Below, piece by piece: positions 51,684-62,831 of a stretch of DNA of 64,000 bases. Within the stretch, counting starts at the first letter, position 1, and the number at the start of each line of letters is the position of its first letter. The notes beneath the pieces are model-generated. The model was given only the letters and a program-made list of their open reading frames with translations, was not told the DNA's origin and ran no database searches. A program made the position numbers and the translations under genes. This DNA is from Bemisia tabaci (Eukaryota > Arthropoda > Insecta > Hemiptera > Aleyrodidae), in the NCBI RefSeq assembly GCF_918797505.1, contig NC_092800.1:44075864-44139863 (forward strand), read 5' to 3'.

Positions 51684-51983
51684 GTATGAATACACTGGAA
51701 AAAAACACATTGGATCTAGAGTCCAGACTCTTAAAAACATCGACAAGAAAAAGTACTCTTGATTTAATCAGAATCTAGCTTAAATCAAGAACCCAGCCTC
51801 TTAATTGAAGCGGATTTCGTTTTGATTCAAGCAAAAATCCGATTGAATCAAGAGTATTTTTTCTTGTCAATGTTTTCAAGAGTCTGGACTCTAGATCCAA
51901 TGTGTTTTTTTTTCCAGTGTGACTCATTTTTAATTACAAAATTGTTAAATCAGCAATTTCATTTTTTTCCGTGTATGAATACG
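51629..51983 (+). repeat. Duplicated P tail bracketing family O copy 2
   Basis: A 62-bp segment (GACTCATTTTTAAYTACAAAATTG... to CCGTGTATGAATAC) occurs at 51629-51692 and again at 51921-51983, with the O element exactly between. The copies differ at only about two positions. Confidence 0.7.
51692..51919. mobile_element. Family O MITE, copy 2
   Basis: CACTGGAAAAAAACACATTGG at the left and CCAATGTGTTTTTTTTTCCAGTG at the right. The interior is almost base-for-base that of copy 1 (45218). The only clear differences are a few bases in the A-run and in GAATCAAGAG versus GAATGGAGAG. Confidence 0.8.
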
Positions 51984-52523
51984 GCCCTGTAACAATATCT
52001 CTTCATCATAGATGCGCCGGCCGGGGTAGGCAACCTCGCTTTGCAGGGCGTAATTGTACGAACTCAGCAAGTGGGCGCAGTAACGTCGCCTCTGTTCTCC
52101 ACCTCCTCTGTGTTCCTCCTGTGTGTGCGGCGCGTTTCGTGTTTCGGCGGTGACCACGCGGGCAGCCGAAAGAGACGCATCTGCTCTTAATCCGAAATGT
52201 ATTTAAATTATGCAATTTCCAGCGAGGATACACGCTGCCCGGGCTGAGTAATTACCCGAGAGAAAAGGGGGGGCGGGGGGAGACGCTCATTTGGTCACCG
52301 AAAAAAGGTCGCCTTGACGAACGTAACGACCCGGACCTATGTCAATACTAACAAGTGTTCCCAGGCCGTGATTGCGGGAACGCGGGATATGGGGGAGGCT
52401 TTTCCAGTGCCGTAATGGTTTTGTCGCACACAAAAGATGCAGCCGGCTGTGTAGAATTTTTGTATGTGAAACCGCCCGAAAATCTCGCCGAGCGACTAGG
52501 AAAAATGGCTAAAATACACTCTC
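51984..52523. other. GC-rich island, no recognised gene
   Basis: 52010-52290 is GC-rich, with a G-run near 52267-52281. Nothing else was recognised. Confidence 0.4.
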
Positions 52524-52757
52524 CACTGGGAAGAAAAAACACATCGGATCTAGAGTCCAGACTCTTAAAAACATCGACAAGAAAAAATACTCTTGATTTA
52601 CCTTATCGGATTTTTGCTTAAATCAAAAGGAAATCCGCTCAAATTAAGAGGTTTGGTTCTTGATTTAAGCAAAAATCCGACTGAATCAAGAGTATTTTTT
52701 CTTGTCGAGGTTTTTAAGAGTCTGGACTCTAGATCCAATGTGTTTTATTTTCCAGTG
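52524..52757. mobile_element. Family O MITE, copy 3
   Basis: CACTGGGAAGAAAAAACACATCGG at the left and CCAATGTGTTTTATTTTCCAGTG at the right. The core is more symmetric than in copies 1-2 (AAATCCGCTCAAATTAAGAGG). No clear flanking duplication. Confidence 0.72.
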
Positions 52758-52799
52758 AGGATATACAATTTGCTTCGTTCGTACCGCGTAGTTTCAACA

Positions 52800-53055
52800 A
52801 GATTGCATTTTGCAAAAAGGAGCCAAGAGCATTCCAATGTTGCTAAGATTGTGCAACTTTTTTCCCCTCACAAATATAGGCTGGTCTCCGAAACAAATTT
52901 TATCTTTACTCCCAAGAAACTATAAATTCAAGACGAAAATTACCATCATAATTTTAATTTGGCGCGTGATTTCAGTCATTTTACTACAACGAATGAAAGT
53001 TGCACAATCCTAGCAACATTGGAACGGTCTCGGTTCCTTTTTGCAAAATGTACTC
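52800..53055. mobile_element. Family E long-form MITE
   Basis: AGATTGCATTTTGCAAAAAGG at the left and CCTTTTTGCAAAATGTACTCC at the right. GCTAAGATTGTGCAACTT / AAGTTGCACAATCCTAGC is inverted. The flanking duplication is unclear. Confidence 0.7.
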
Positions 53056-53344
53056 CAACTTGTCTGCTTCAGCGGGTAATTTTTTTGTGGTCGCCAGCCA
53101 TCAAGTTTCCCTTGAGAGGGATGGTAAAAAAAGGCCCCAACTTAACAAACATAGAATCTCGCAAACTGTTTTCAAACTTACTTACCCATAATTTTAATCG
53201 TTTAGAGGAGAGCATTTTTTTCTTCACTCAGGAATAAGGCACGAGCAATTACTAAATTCTATGATATAGATACGCTCCGAAACGGAAAAATCACCTGGTC
53301 TGTATCCTATACTTTCATTAATATACGGAAGTGAGTTCTTCCTT

Positions 53345-53782
53345 CTGATCTGCAGTTGCACTGGTCACAAAATAGTGTTTTGATTAGTGGTCCTGTAGAT
53401 TAGCTAGAACTAATAAGATCCGTCCCGCCAGCAACTTTCTACGTTCAATTTTAACCGAGATATCGCCCTTTCGAAAGTCCGGTTTATGACGTCATCCACA
53501 GAGGTAGTGACACCCTCGGTTTCTTCCACCTTGTTTTCATCAGTCAGTGATACACAAACTTGCACTGGTTACTTAACGTGAAACTCAAATGCTAGCAAAG
53601 TGGAAGAAACCAAGGGTAACGCTATCGCGGTGGATGACGTCATAAACCTGGCTTTTCAAATCATGTTTTCTCGGTGAATATTAAACGTAGGAAGTTGCTG
53701 TCTGGACAGATCTTATTATTTTTTATCTGATCTACAAGGATCAAGCATCCAAACACGATTCTGTGATCAGCGCGACTGACCT
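53345..53782. mobile_element. Family G palindrome, copy 2
   Basis: TGATCTGCAGTTGCACTGGTCAC at the left and GTGATCAGCGCGACTGACC at the right. It shares GCAACTTTCTACGTTCAA and GACGTCATCCACAGAGG with copy 1. Confidence 0.7.
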
Positions 53783-54315
53783 ATATGAAACATTTGGTCT
53801 TGTAGCTTTACTGTCACTTTACGACTCGCTCAGTGCAAGCATAGGATGAAAGGGGCAAAAGAATCTCCATCCTCGTTCTCAAGAGGTCGATGTGCCGCAC
53901 TATGAAAAAACAACGTATCCCTGTAAGCTTTCACCTGTGGTAATACGCGTTTTTTACTTCTAAGGATGGCTTCGACCCACATTCTAATAAGCTACTTATT
54001 TCTCCCTTTCAGATCTATTTTTAATTTGTTTACCCCCAGTAGGGATTTTAGTCGTCATGAATTTTGTAGGAGCTTAGGTTTGTTTTTCAAAACGTTCCGA
54101 TCTGTAAGTTCCGTCGAGTCCTTTTGGGCGCTTCTAAATCTTTTTGACATTACAGCGACGCTGCAAGCTTTTATGTTTACGATGTGAACTTTCGCATCTT
54201 GAAGCTCTTTCTGGAAATGTCAGTCCATTAAGTACTCGCTTTGTTCTGCAAGGGTCTGATGTCTGTTCCGAATTAAAAAGGTTCGACCGAACGTTAGAGT
54301 AGATTCTTAAAGTCA
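53783..54315. other. No recognised feature
   Basis: Nothing assigned. Confidence 0.5.
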
Positions 54316-54452
54316 ATTTTACTATAAGGAACTACAATATTACCGTCCCATACATGAAAACACCTATCTGCACAGAAGAAATTAATGACAAATAGGTCGT
54401 TATTCTAGCGCGAGCCACAAATTACAGTTTCTAATTGCAAAATGTAATTCAT
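54316..54452. mobile_element. Degenerate family E copy
   Basis: ATAAGGAACTACAAT near the left and ATTACAGTTTCTAATTGCAAAATGTAATTC at the right. The left GGACTGCATTTTGC end has decayed to AGTCAATTTTACT. Confidence 0.45.
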
Positions 54453-54984
54453 TTAGTCAGCACTCTTGTTTAAGGAAGAGAATTTCGATAGTACGAACTG
54501 TTTAACACCTTAGGTATACGAGCAGGTCTACGACCTACTCCACAAATTGTGTCTTAATAATGCACTTGCTACTAAAATTGTCACACCTCTGTAAGTTTCT
54601 TTTGACACTTTTAAATGGTGCCATTTAAATGTAGGTATTTTCTTTTAATTTTATAACATTTTAAGAATCATCACTAGTTTATCCGTAGGTAAAAATTAAT
54701 TTAAACGTTTCTATCCGTGTTTCAGGTAAGTACCGATGAAATTCATACACGGCTCATACAGTAAGTATAGATAAGCTGAGGAACGGCACTTTTTGTTCAC
54801 CCCACGAATTTTATTTAAAATTTCAAGAAGCAATACAAAGAATTTGGTTTTTGGAATTTCTAAGGACTTTTTGGACTTGCCAAATAACTGGGGAATTTCC
54901 TTTTTTTACAAGAGGACGTTTGTACGGATTCCTTCAAAAATCGCATGGAATTTAATTTTGTACTCTGCCGAAAAATCACTGTTT
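54453..54984. other. No recognised feature
   Basis: AT-rich, nothing assigned. Confidence 0.5.
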
Positions 54985-55575
54985 GCACAGAAATCCGCTC
55001 AATAGTTTTCAAGTAAAAAATTTAATTGCCAATTAAATTTGCCAATAGCTGATGTGGCTCGGTTCTTTTCTGCTTGCCGCGGTCCCTTTAACCTTGCTCC
55101 GAAACTACAAGAGAGAAACACCCGCCCACAGCTAAGCCGGTAGGTTCAACAACGGAAGCGCCTTCAACTGCAGATGCATACAACTATTCATACTCCGAAT
55201 ACAACTATTCGTACTCGATGGACATCCGTGTTGCATACGCCTACATTGAAGGCGCTCGGATTTTCCTCGCCGTCACGTCGTATGATGTGACTAGGTTCTC
55301 GTCTGCATCACACGATCCATTTATCTTGCACACCAGAACTGTGGATGATGGTATTTTACAATTATTAAGGTCAATCTTAAATTATGCAGACCTTGCGTTT
55401 GAACCGGCAGTTTTTTATAAGACTAAAATGAACCGTGACTGTACATTCGGCTGAAATTTGCACAAAAATCCGCCCAACCGTTTTCAGGTGAACATTAAAG
55501 TGCCCAATCAAATGGCAGTAGCTGATGTGACTTGGTTCCTGTCTCCCAAACGCTGTCCAGTTGATCGTTCGAATA
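54985..55575 (+). repeat. Diverged direct repeat of about 105 bp around a family AE copy
   Basis: CAGAAATCCGCTCAATAGTTTTCA...AATAGCTGATGTGGCTCGGTTC at 54985-55090 is matched by AAAAATCCGCCCAACCGTTTTCA...AGTAGCTGATGTGACTTGGTTC at 55462-55570. The AE palindrome lies between. Confidence 0.55.
55156..55257. repeat. Family AE palindrome, copy 3
   Basis: AAGCGCCTTCAACTGCAGATGC at the left, GCATACGCCTACATTGAAGGCGCT at the right. ACAACTATTC occurs twice at the centre, so the core is partly duplicated. Confidence 0.58.
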
Positions 55576-56025
55576 TCAAATCGTTTTCAAAGTGCTGACA
55601 ATGCACCTCAGAATTTAATTTAATGTAGACAAAATTATGAGTTTTTTTTTCTTTTACATTTGACAAGTACCAAGACAGTCTGGATTTCCCCTTAAAATCC
55701 ACTTTAAATTTAATTTCTTGTAAACGAAAGTATGGTGTTTTTTTTATTTATAAATGTGACAACTAGCGAGGTAGCAGCCTCAATTTGTAAATCTTCCCAT
55801 GAGTCGGATACCCGGTCTCGGTTTTGTCTCCTCCGCGGAAACTCCCAAGTTGGGAAGATTGATGTAACGACGAGGAAGTTTTGAGGAATCAGTCAATTTG
55901 TCGCTTGAAAAAGTTGAGTTTAGCGAGGGGCGCGGGGAGGGGGCGGGGCGTAAAGATGTCACTCTACGTAACAAGGGCTCCGCCGCCAAATCTAAGTCCA
56001 AATCTTCGCTCTCCCCGCGTGTGTT
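55576..56025. other. No recognised feature
   Basis: GC-richer at 55915-55980. Nothing assigned. Confidence 0.45.
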
Positions 56026-56631
56026 CTGCCGTGCTAAGGAACAACGACGTATGAGCCTTCAGACGTTGCCATGTTTCCTTCAATAAAAACCAATTCACTG
56101 GGAAAAATCGTCATTTTTTTAAAAAAAATTTCAGAAAATTGTGTTATCAGTTTTATCTCAAATATTTGAAAATTTCAAGGAAAAATAAGCGTAACTTTTC
56201 TCAAAAATACATGTTTCATCTGAAGACATTCGGCAACTCTCGAATGTCAATACGGAATTTTTCCTTAGCACTTTAGACGTTTCTATATTACCTCCAATAT
56301 AAAATGAATGCACTGGGAAACATAGGCGTCTTTTATTTTTTAAAATTTCAGACAATTTTGTTATCAATGTTCTCTAAAATATCTGAAAATTTCAAGGAAA
56401 ATAAGGAAAACTTCAGACGTTGCCATATTAACTTCAATAAAAAACGAATTCACTGGGAAAAATTATTGTCATTTTTGAAAAACATTTCAGACGATTTCGT
56501 TATCAATTTTCTCTGAAATATCTGAAAATTTCAAGGAAAATAAGCATAACTTTCCTCAAAAATACATGTTTCATCTGGAGACACTTGGCAACTCTCGAAT
56601 GTTCATACGACGTTTTTCCTTAGCACGGCAG
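56026..56631. mobile_element. Family B MITE with internally duplicated body
   Basis: A complete B copy (56026-56276, CTGCCGTGCTAAGGAACAACG to TTCCTTAGCACTTTAG) is followed by two further partial copies. CACTGGGAAA...ATTTCAGACAATTTTGTTATC starts near 56309, and CACTGGGAAAAATTATTG starts near 56452. The last one ends in a full right end (CGTTTTTCCTTAGCACGGCAG) at 56631. The layout suggests unequal exchange within the element. Confidence 0.65.
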
Positions 56632-56766
56632 TATAGCTAAGTTTTCTTTCAATGAGATAAAACGGTCTTCACCATATCATTTGGATGTTATTAATGCTTA
56701 AACGTATTTTCTCTTTCACATATTTCTTAGATGAGTAAAGGACGAAGATAGACCGGCCATTGTCCT

Positions 56767-56830
56767 CTTGGCAATGGTGGAAGCTTTTATTTTCAGGATT
56801 CCAACATTCAACTCTTGACTCTGGCATGAG
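56767..56830 (+). mobile_element. Family AI fragment
   Basis: CTTGGCAATGGTGGAAGCTTTTATTTTC followed by CCAACATTCAACTCTTGAC matches the left arm of 34700. Confidence 0.5.
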
Positions 56831-56837
56831 TCAAATT

Positions 56838-57215
56838 GCGCACCAAACATTACAGTAACAGTCTCTGCCGTATAAAAATATGGCAACCCCAATCTCGATG
56901 CTTCGGCTCAGTTGTTGCACGTTTTTAACACTTTGAACAACATAGAGCGTGGAAGGGGCACTGTGCGATTAAGGAGCCTGCCGTGACCGTTGTATTTGAT
57001 TCATCCTGAATTGATTCAAGTAGACTACTATTTTTCCTTATGAGCTGGGATTTTAAAATTCATTCAACTAATATGAGCTAAAAACGTTGATACTTTAGTT
57101 ATGAGTTGATTTGAGAAGTTGCCCTTTCGCCACTCGTGTCAGACTTAAAATTCGCAATGAGAACCTTGTATCTAAATTCTCGAATTTGTCCTTGTCTGCT
57201 GGTCCACTCAGCCAC
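56838..57215. mobile_element. Family I foldback element, copy 3, diverged and left-truncated
   Basis: CAGTCTCTGCCGTATAAAAATATGG and GCTCAGTTGTTGCACG match the family I core. GAACCTTGTATCTAAATTC and TTGTCTGCTGGTCCACTCAG match its right end. The left arm is missing. Confidence 0.55.
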
Positions 57216-57603
57216 GTGTGACATACGTCTTCCTAAAAAAAGAGGGAAAAAAACTGTTTTATTAAAAATAAAAAAAGAACCCTCCAATGTACTAAGTTAC
57301 CGGGAGGGAATTGAAATACCAACCTTGCGCTGTGGATTCTAAACCTAAATACATAATATTAATCATTTCCATTAAAAAAAATTTGTCAGCTAATTTGCAG
57401 AATTTCTCCATTTTTCATCGAGGAGGGGGGGGGGGGGGGGAGGATATCAGGTCGGGCCTCAACTTGCAGAATATCCAATCCGGCAACGTGAATTTGAGAA
57501 TAAGACTTTTCTCCGACCCCTTTGCCTCCCTGAAGCGATCCCCGAAAGTAGCTCAACTTGGAATGCCGGTAGCTCTTGGGTGTGTCAATAAGACCGTCAC
57601 TCA
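57216..57603. other. No recognised feature; G-run near 57425-57440
   Basis: One long G-run interrupts otherwise unassigned sequence. Confidence 0.45.
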
Positions 57604-57732
57604 AATCGTCGCTCCTGTGGCGTCGGTGGGTATTCGTATTTCCACGTGAACCCCAGAAAACATCGAATCGTACGGAAGACGGGGCTCACGTCGAAATGCC
57701 GTTACGGCCTTACGTCACAGGAGCGACGAAAT
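57604..57732. mobile_element. Family M palindrome, copy 5
   Basis: ATCGTCGCTCCTGTGGCGTCGG at the left and TTACGTCACAGGAGCGACGAAAT at the right. The centre ATCGTACGGAAGACGGGGCTCACG is typical of the family. Confidence 0.7.
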
Positions 57733-57817
57733 GCGGGCCTGAGACGTCTCGGCCCGCTCCCGGCTCGGCTGAGGTTTATCCCGCAGGTGTCAAAATGCCC
57801 TGCGATCATCGCCGCAC

Positions 57818-58118
57818 TCTTTTCTTTCTCTTCTTCCTCTTCTTCATCTTCTCCCTCTTCTTCCTCTTCTTCCTCTATTTCCTCTTCTTCCTCTTCTTCC
57901 TCTTCTTCCTCTTCTTCCTCTTCTTCCTCTTCTTCCTCTTCTTCCTCTTCTTGCTTTTCTTCCTCTTCTTCCTCTTTTCCTCTTCTTCCTCTTCTTCCTC
58001 TTTTTCCTCTTCTTCTTCTTCTTCCTCTTCTTCCTCTTTTTCCTCTTCTTCCTCTTCTTCCTCTTCTTCTTCCACTTCTTCTTCCAATTCCTCTTATTCT
58101 TCTTCTCCCTCTTCTCTT
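57818..58118 (+). repeat. (TTCCTC)n microsatellite, about 300 bp
   Basis: Almost uninterrupted CTTCTTCCTCTTCTTC iterations with a few CTTTTCC interruptions. The long serine-, phenylalanine- or glutamate-rich frames here are artefacts of this repeat. Confidence 0.9.
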
Positions 58119-58954
58119 CCCTCCTCCAACCTATGTGCAGTAGGATACTGCACTATATTCAACATGGTCGTCGCCAATCCACCAAAACTGGCCAAAACCG
58201 CCAAAACGCACGTGCCGGGACCGTGGCCTAACCTGTGCCATAGTATCGTTTTTGAAGCGAGAAGCTCAAAAAAAACAAAAAAAAAAACGTAAATTTCTCA
58301 CGTAAATTGTGAAGTTAGGAGTGCATTTCAGACTTTGCCGATGCGCTCATTGTGATTTTTGACCCATTTTCTATAAAAAACAACTCTTACACTCGCTCTA
58401 GCAAAAGTTTGCAACAGGCCCATTGAGTCAATTTATGCAATAACTATAAGCTAAGTAGGTACGCGCTTTACAAACGAAAGGTTGTAAACATCGCAATACT
58501 GAATCATTCTGGATAATTTGAGTCTACAGATAAGCTGTTCTTTTGGGCCCTAAAAGCTACATTACCTTACCTCCAAATTACGGGTCCGTGCTCTTTCCAC
58601 ATGGGTTCTCTAAATTTCACCATAGAATCATAGTTATAGTCAGAATTGTACAATACTCCCCGCCAGATGGCGCTTGGCGCCCGAAACTCCCAACCTCGCG
58701 GTGCGGTCGAAGCGGCAACGGAGCCGGCTCAATTCTCGCGGCGTCGATAAATGGGAATCAATCATAACGTCACGTCTTTGTTTGTTTGCGGAGTCGGACC
58801 GGAGCGCAAGGAAACTTTCAGATGAGGTTACTCGGATTCATACTCTTTCCGCCGACATTTCTAATGGCAGGCTGTCGTCTCATGATTCCGTGTCGCTCAT
58901 CGCGAGACACGAATCCCCACGCTTAACCCTCGCCTCATAGACTCAGTCGAGACA
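58119..58954. other. No recognised feature; GC-rich 58655-58935
   Basis: The GC-rich part has CGGTCGAAGCGGCAACGG and CCAGATGGCGCTTGGCGCC. No recognisable coding sequence. Confidence 0.4.
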
Positions 58955-59234
58955 CCAGCGGGCTGATTAATGAAATCGATAGACAAAGCTGTAGACAAAG
59001 AAGACATAGGGGGTATGGAACAATCCTATTGGTTGAAATGTGTGGTTCTCATATACTAAGGGAGAAAATGATGGACTAACTATTGGGTTCCTCGTGGATT
59101 GCCGTTAATTAGTCTATTATCTGCCTCCTTTGTCCATTGCAACCACCAGCCTCCACCAGTAGGTCCCCTCCATATCCTATTTGTCATTTTTATCTATAGC
59201 TTTGTCTATCAATTTCAATAATCGGCCCGCTGTG
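58955..59234. mobile_element. Family R palindrome, copy 2
   Basis: GCGGGCTGATTAATGAAATCGATAGAC at the left and GTCTATCAATTTCAATAATCGGCCCGC at the right. The centre AAGGGAGAAAATGATGGACTAACTAT is almost identical to copy 1. Confidence 0.75.
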
Positions 59235-59617
59235 GGATGAACAGAATTGTTTATTCATAGGGAGGGTCTAAACTGTAAAATTCTTGAAAATCACGAAAGA
59301 TGACGGTGTTCCAGACAAGTCACCAGAAGGGAGGAGATCTAGGACCGGGACCTCCCCACCTTCCCCCCGATCCGAACATAGGCGAATCTAAGGGGGTACG
59401 TGTGCCTGCGCTCCCCTAGTTCGTCCGAAAAAAAGGAGGAAGAAGATTGGAAGGAACGGAGTAAAGACGCTTGCGTTCGGCAATTATTCATGACAAAACT
59501 GACTTAAACTGCATATTAATGCTTCAAAAATTTTCTGGAGGTAGGGGGGCTCGAACCCCTCTTACGCCCTGCCCTCTTCCTAGTTCGAAGTGTCTGGGTC
59601 CGCCTATGCCCCTGAAC
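59235..59617. other. No recognised feature
   Basis: C-rich patches (59345-59385). GGGGGGCTCGAACCCCTC near 59547 looks superficially like a tRNA T-arm but lacks the rest of a tRNA. Confidence 0.45.
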
Positions 59618-59813
59618 ACGCTACTGCTTGTCAGACTCGAATATCTTTCCTCCGAATATCGCTAATTTATGTGTGTAATAATGTATTATAAATTATTTAA
59701 AGAGATCAATTCTTGAAATTCACGGATTTTTGTACCATTTTCCGGCAGGGGTCGGTGAATTAAGAGCCCCACTCCACGTTACTGCTTGTCAAACTCGAAT
59801 CTCGCGCCTCCAA
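59618..59813 (+). repeat. Diverged direct repeat of about 37 bp
   Basis: CACGCTACTGCTTGTCAGACTCGAATATC at about 59618 recurs as CACGTTACTGCTTGTCAAACTCGAATCTC at about 59778. Confidence 0.6.
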
Positions 59814-60068
59814 ATCGGTAAAGGATGAATTAGGGAAAAGAAAAAGAGATAAGAATAAGAAAAAGGAGAAAAAATGAAGCAATGTAATCCAATATTTCTC
59901 TACGTTTGTTCCTCTTCTTAATCTCCATCTTCGTTTAGCTCATCTTTTCCTCTCTGCTCTCTCCCTTCCCTCTTTCATCTTTTCCTCTTTTTTCTCCTAC
60001 TTCTTCCTAAACTGATAATTTCTTCTTCATTATCAACGTTCAAGGATTTCAGACTTTATGTCTCAATT

Positions 60069-60208
60069 GGACTTATTCACTCTCCAATTCGTAACTACTT
60101 TTTCCGGCTCATTTTAGAAATAATATAATAGCAAATCGATTCCTCGTGTAGGTAGGTGCTTTTGCGGTCGAACCAAAAATATCTTTTCCAAATTGCAAAA
60201 TGTAACTC
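60069..60208. mobile_element. Degenerate family E copy
   Basis: Left GGACTTATTCACTCTCCAATTCG preceded by AATT, right TTCCAAATTGCAAAATGTAACTC. The interior is heavily diverged. Confidence 0.5.
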
Positions 60209-61112
60209 ATCATGATATTTGAGTTCTAAGATTAACACAAACAATTTAGGAAGACAATGAATCGGATTGTGTCCGGAATTAAAAAAATTGATACCAAAAA
60301 ACGACTTTTCGGTCTTCTCTGGGTTAATATTTTTTTGTCAGCAACATCAGCATAGTCTCCTTTCGCTTTCTCGTGAAGATAGGTTGCTCCTAAGAATGCA
60401 AAAATAGTAAAATAATATTTTAATCGATGTTATAATTTTATGTAACAAGGTGGAGAAATGGTGCTGAGTCTACACCATTTTGCGGGGAAATCAAAGCCAA
60501 GAAGTTCCAAAAATTATAATTAGAGTCAAAAATAATGTTTTTTTAACTCTAATGAGTACCGGCACAAAACTGAGAGGGGGAGAGTGTGCACTGAACACTG
60601 TTCAACTTAGGCAGTTTGCATTGGAATATTTACAATAATTTCAAATAGTAGTCTTTTCTTAATTAAAAAATGTCATCCGACTGATTTTAACCAAAGAAAA
60701 TTTTTTAACTTTTACTTGAAAACTTTTTAGTAGACTTGGCTAAGATTTTCTTTGGGATTTTTCGGTAAAAATCGTATCAATCTGTATGCCAATTCTGCAA
60801 ACGGGGGAGGACGTACGGCTGCAACCTATGCAAAGGGAGGAATGACCGGCCAACGGGTCGATTATTGAATCGTTATCGAATGATCAATACACCCCTATCT
60901 TGGCAAGGCATTTTATCGATCAAGGTCATTCGAAACATAGATTCAACAATCGAAACCCTGGTATCCGCCTCTCAACCCGCTGGGGAGCGACCAATACGAA
61001 AGTGCAGAGGGGGAACAGAAAGCATTCACCGGTCCTCCGAGACACTCATTGCGACTAGACTGACCCTCGTCTCATCATTTCCCAGATTGCCAAATCTTGC
61101 TGGAAACGGAAT
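60209..61112. other. No recognised feature
   Basis: About 900 bp, AT-rich for the first 600. Nothing assigned. Confidence 0.5.
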
Positions 61113-61356
61113 CGTCACCTTCCGGCCAAAGTATTACAAGCGCCAGGCGGCGTTTCAAAATGTCCGCCGCCATTTTATTTTTTTACAGAGCCCGAAGCTG
61201 TCCAAAAATTTTACTGAATTCTCCTTGTGCTGCCAATAAAATTCAGTGAAATTATCAAACGGATTCAACCAAAAATTCCTCGTTGAAAAAATAAAATGGC
61301 GGCGGAAATTTTGAAACGTCGCATGACGCTTGTGATACTTTGGCCAGAAGGTGACG
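61113..61356. mobile_element. Family Q palindrome, copy 2
   Basis: CGTCACCTTCCGGCCAAAG at the left and TTTGGCCAGAAGGTGACG at the right, flanked by GAAT and AAAT. GCCGCCATTTTATTTTTTTACAG and AAAATAAAATGGCGGCGG are inverted. Confidence 0.75.
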
Positions 61357-61592
61357 AAATCTACATCCTCCGAAAACCCGGTGTAAAGTGTGAACGTTGC
61401 ATCACACAATCCGGCTGTTGTGACTTACACAATTCGGCAACTCTGCGTTTCGTCCAATCAAATGCATGTAAAGCAATCGATATCTGTTGAGGTAGCCTGC
61501 TGAACGTAGAATCGATTATTCAAAATGGTTTTATAAATCGAAAAAACCGTGCGGCCCTCTTGTAAAATGTGCCGTCAGATGCGACGCAAAAT
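61357..61592. other. Family A-like palindrome remnant at about 61470-61545
   Basis: AAAGCAATCGATATCTGTTGAGGTAGCCTGCTGAACG and AGAATCGATTATTCAAAATGG resemble the core of the palindrome at 61913. The ends are not clear. Confidence 0.4.
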
Positions 61593-61663
61593 AAAACGCC
61601 TTAAATTGACTGGGTATGCAACACGGACAACCATTGAGCACGAATAGTCGCATGCAGCGCCTG
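61593..61663. repeat. Family AE palindrome, copy 4
   Basis: AAACGCCTTAAATTGACTGGGTATGC at the left and GCATGCAGCGCCTG at the right, with CAACACGGACAACC between. Confidence 0.58.
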
Positions 61664-61912
61664 AGTTGTGGAATTACCTTGGATTACCTTGATCGATTGA
61701 CGGCGTTGCTGAGATAATGCATTGTTATCGTTTGAGGTCGATCGATAGCGATTCAATAATTGACCCGCAGGCGTTACTATCACTCAAAAAATTTACATAT
61801 ACCGTATCGCAACTCTTTATTTTCCAAAAATCGTAGTTTTTCTTCAATGAATGTCGCCGAACAAAATGTAGGGAATGGAGCTTTAGTCAGTAGTGACTCC
61901 TGCAAGTCGGCA

Positions 61913-62030
61913 ACACTATTTCACCTCTATTTAAATGTATGTTGAACAATCGATTTTAGGTGAGGCAGCCTGCCTCGCCTAGAATCGATATAATCAATGC
62001 ATTTAAATAGAGTATTGGCATTTTTGCCAA
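61913..62030. mobile_element. Family A-related palindrome
   Basis: CACCTCTATTTAAATGTATGTTGAACAATCGATT and AATCGATATAATCAATGCATTTAAATAGAG are inverted around GAGGCAGCCTGCCTCG. The CAGTGGCG ends are absent. Confidence 0.55.
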
Positions 62031-62163
62031 ATTAATAGAATCACCACTGTCTCTAGACAAGGTACAACATGAAGCCCCCTGTTCCATGATTTCCTTTCAA
62101 AATTAGCTAAGTAGAAAACGATTTATGGAAAGGGACAGAATGGATAACAACTCACATGAGTTT

Positions 62164-62190
62164 TTATAATTTACCATAGGTAAATTATAA
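62164..62190. repeat. 27-bp perfect hairpin with 3-nt loop
   Basis: TTATAATTTACC and GGTAAATTATAA (12-bp stem) around ATA. AT-rich. Isolated. Confidence 0.6.
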
Positions 62191-62305
62191 AGATGTTTCC
62201 TTGAAATTTTCTATCACATCAGACTAAATTTGGAGTGAGCCTAATACTTCGAAAAATTCAAAAAACAAAAATGGATAAGTTTTTACAGAAAATCCACTTT
62301 CTACA

Positions 62306-62831
62306 CTGCCTTGCTAAGGAAAAACGCTGAATGAATATTCAACAGTTGCCTAATTTCCTTCGATAAAATTTTTATTTTTAAAGAAAATTTGATGGTCAAA
62401 TGCGTGCGAAACCACGCCTCTCAGTTTGCGAAGTTGTAGATTTTCCGGTCTACTCTATTTTTTCATTGAAAAACTAGCGAACGAAACTTGGAAACTTTTT
62501 TTATTTTTCCTCTTGGTTAGAAGAATATTCTGCAAAAAATTTCAAGCTGTGGAGTCAACCTTTTTTCGAAAAAATGAAATAGGAGTGGACAATCTGAAAC
62601 ACCGAACTGGGGATATTTTGGTTTCGCACCTAGGCCATGCGCTTTGGCCGTGTGCTTTGGCTTTATGTAAATTTTCTCTTGAAATTTTCAGATAATTCAA
62701 ATCTGATCGTTAAACAATTATCTGAGGAATTCAAAGAAAACTCCTCACAGATTTCCTTGAAAATTTACATTTTATCAAAGGAAATTTCGACTGTCTGATA
62801 GCTCATACGGCGTTCCTCCTCATCACAGCAG
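62306..62831. mobile_element. Family B MITE split by a family C element
   Basis: CTGCCTTGCTAAGGAAAAACGCTG at the left. Right end CATACGGCGTTCCTCCTCATCACAGCAG. The B sequence is interrupted at AAAGAAAATTT by 62391-62638 and resumes with TTTTCTCTTGAAATTTTCAG. Confidence 0.7.
62391..62638. mobile_element. Family C element nested in family B
   Basis: GATGGTCAAATGCGTGCGAAACC at the left and GGTTTCGCACCTAGGCCAT at the right. The core has AGAATATTCTGCAAAAAATTTCAAGC, as in the C copy at 18719. Confidence 0.68.

Noticed and set aside
57576..58292. 238-codon frame, the longest in the window
   Set aside because: Its body is the (TTCCTC)n microsatellite and its start lies in a family M palindrome. No domain or codon signal was seen.
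59540..59575. tRNA T-arm-like GGGGGGCTCGAACCCCTC
   Set aside because: No acceptor, D or anticodon arm at the required spacing on either strand.
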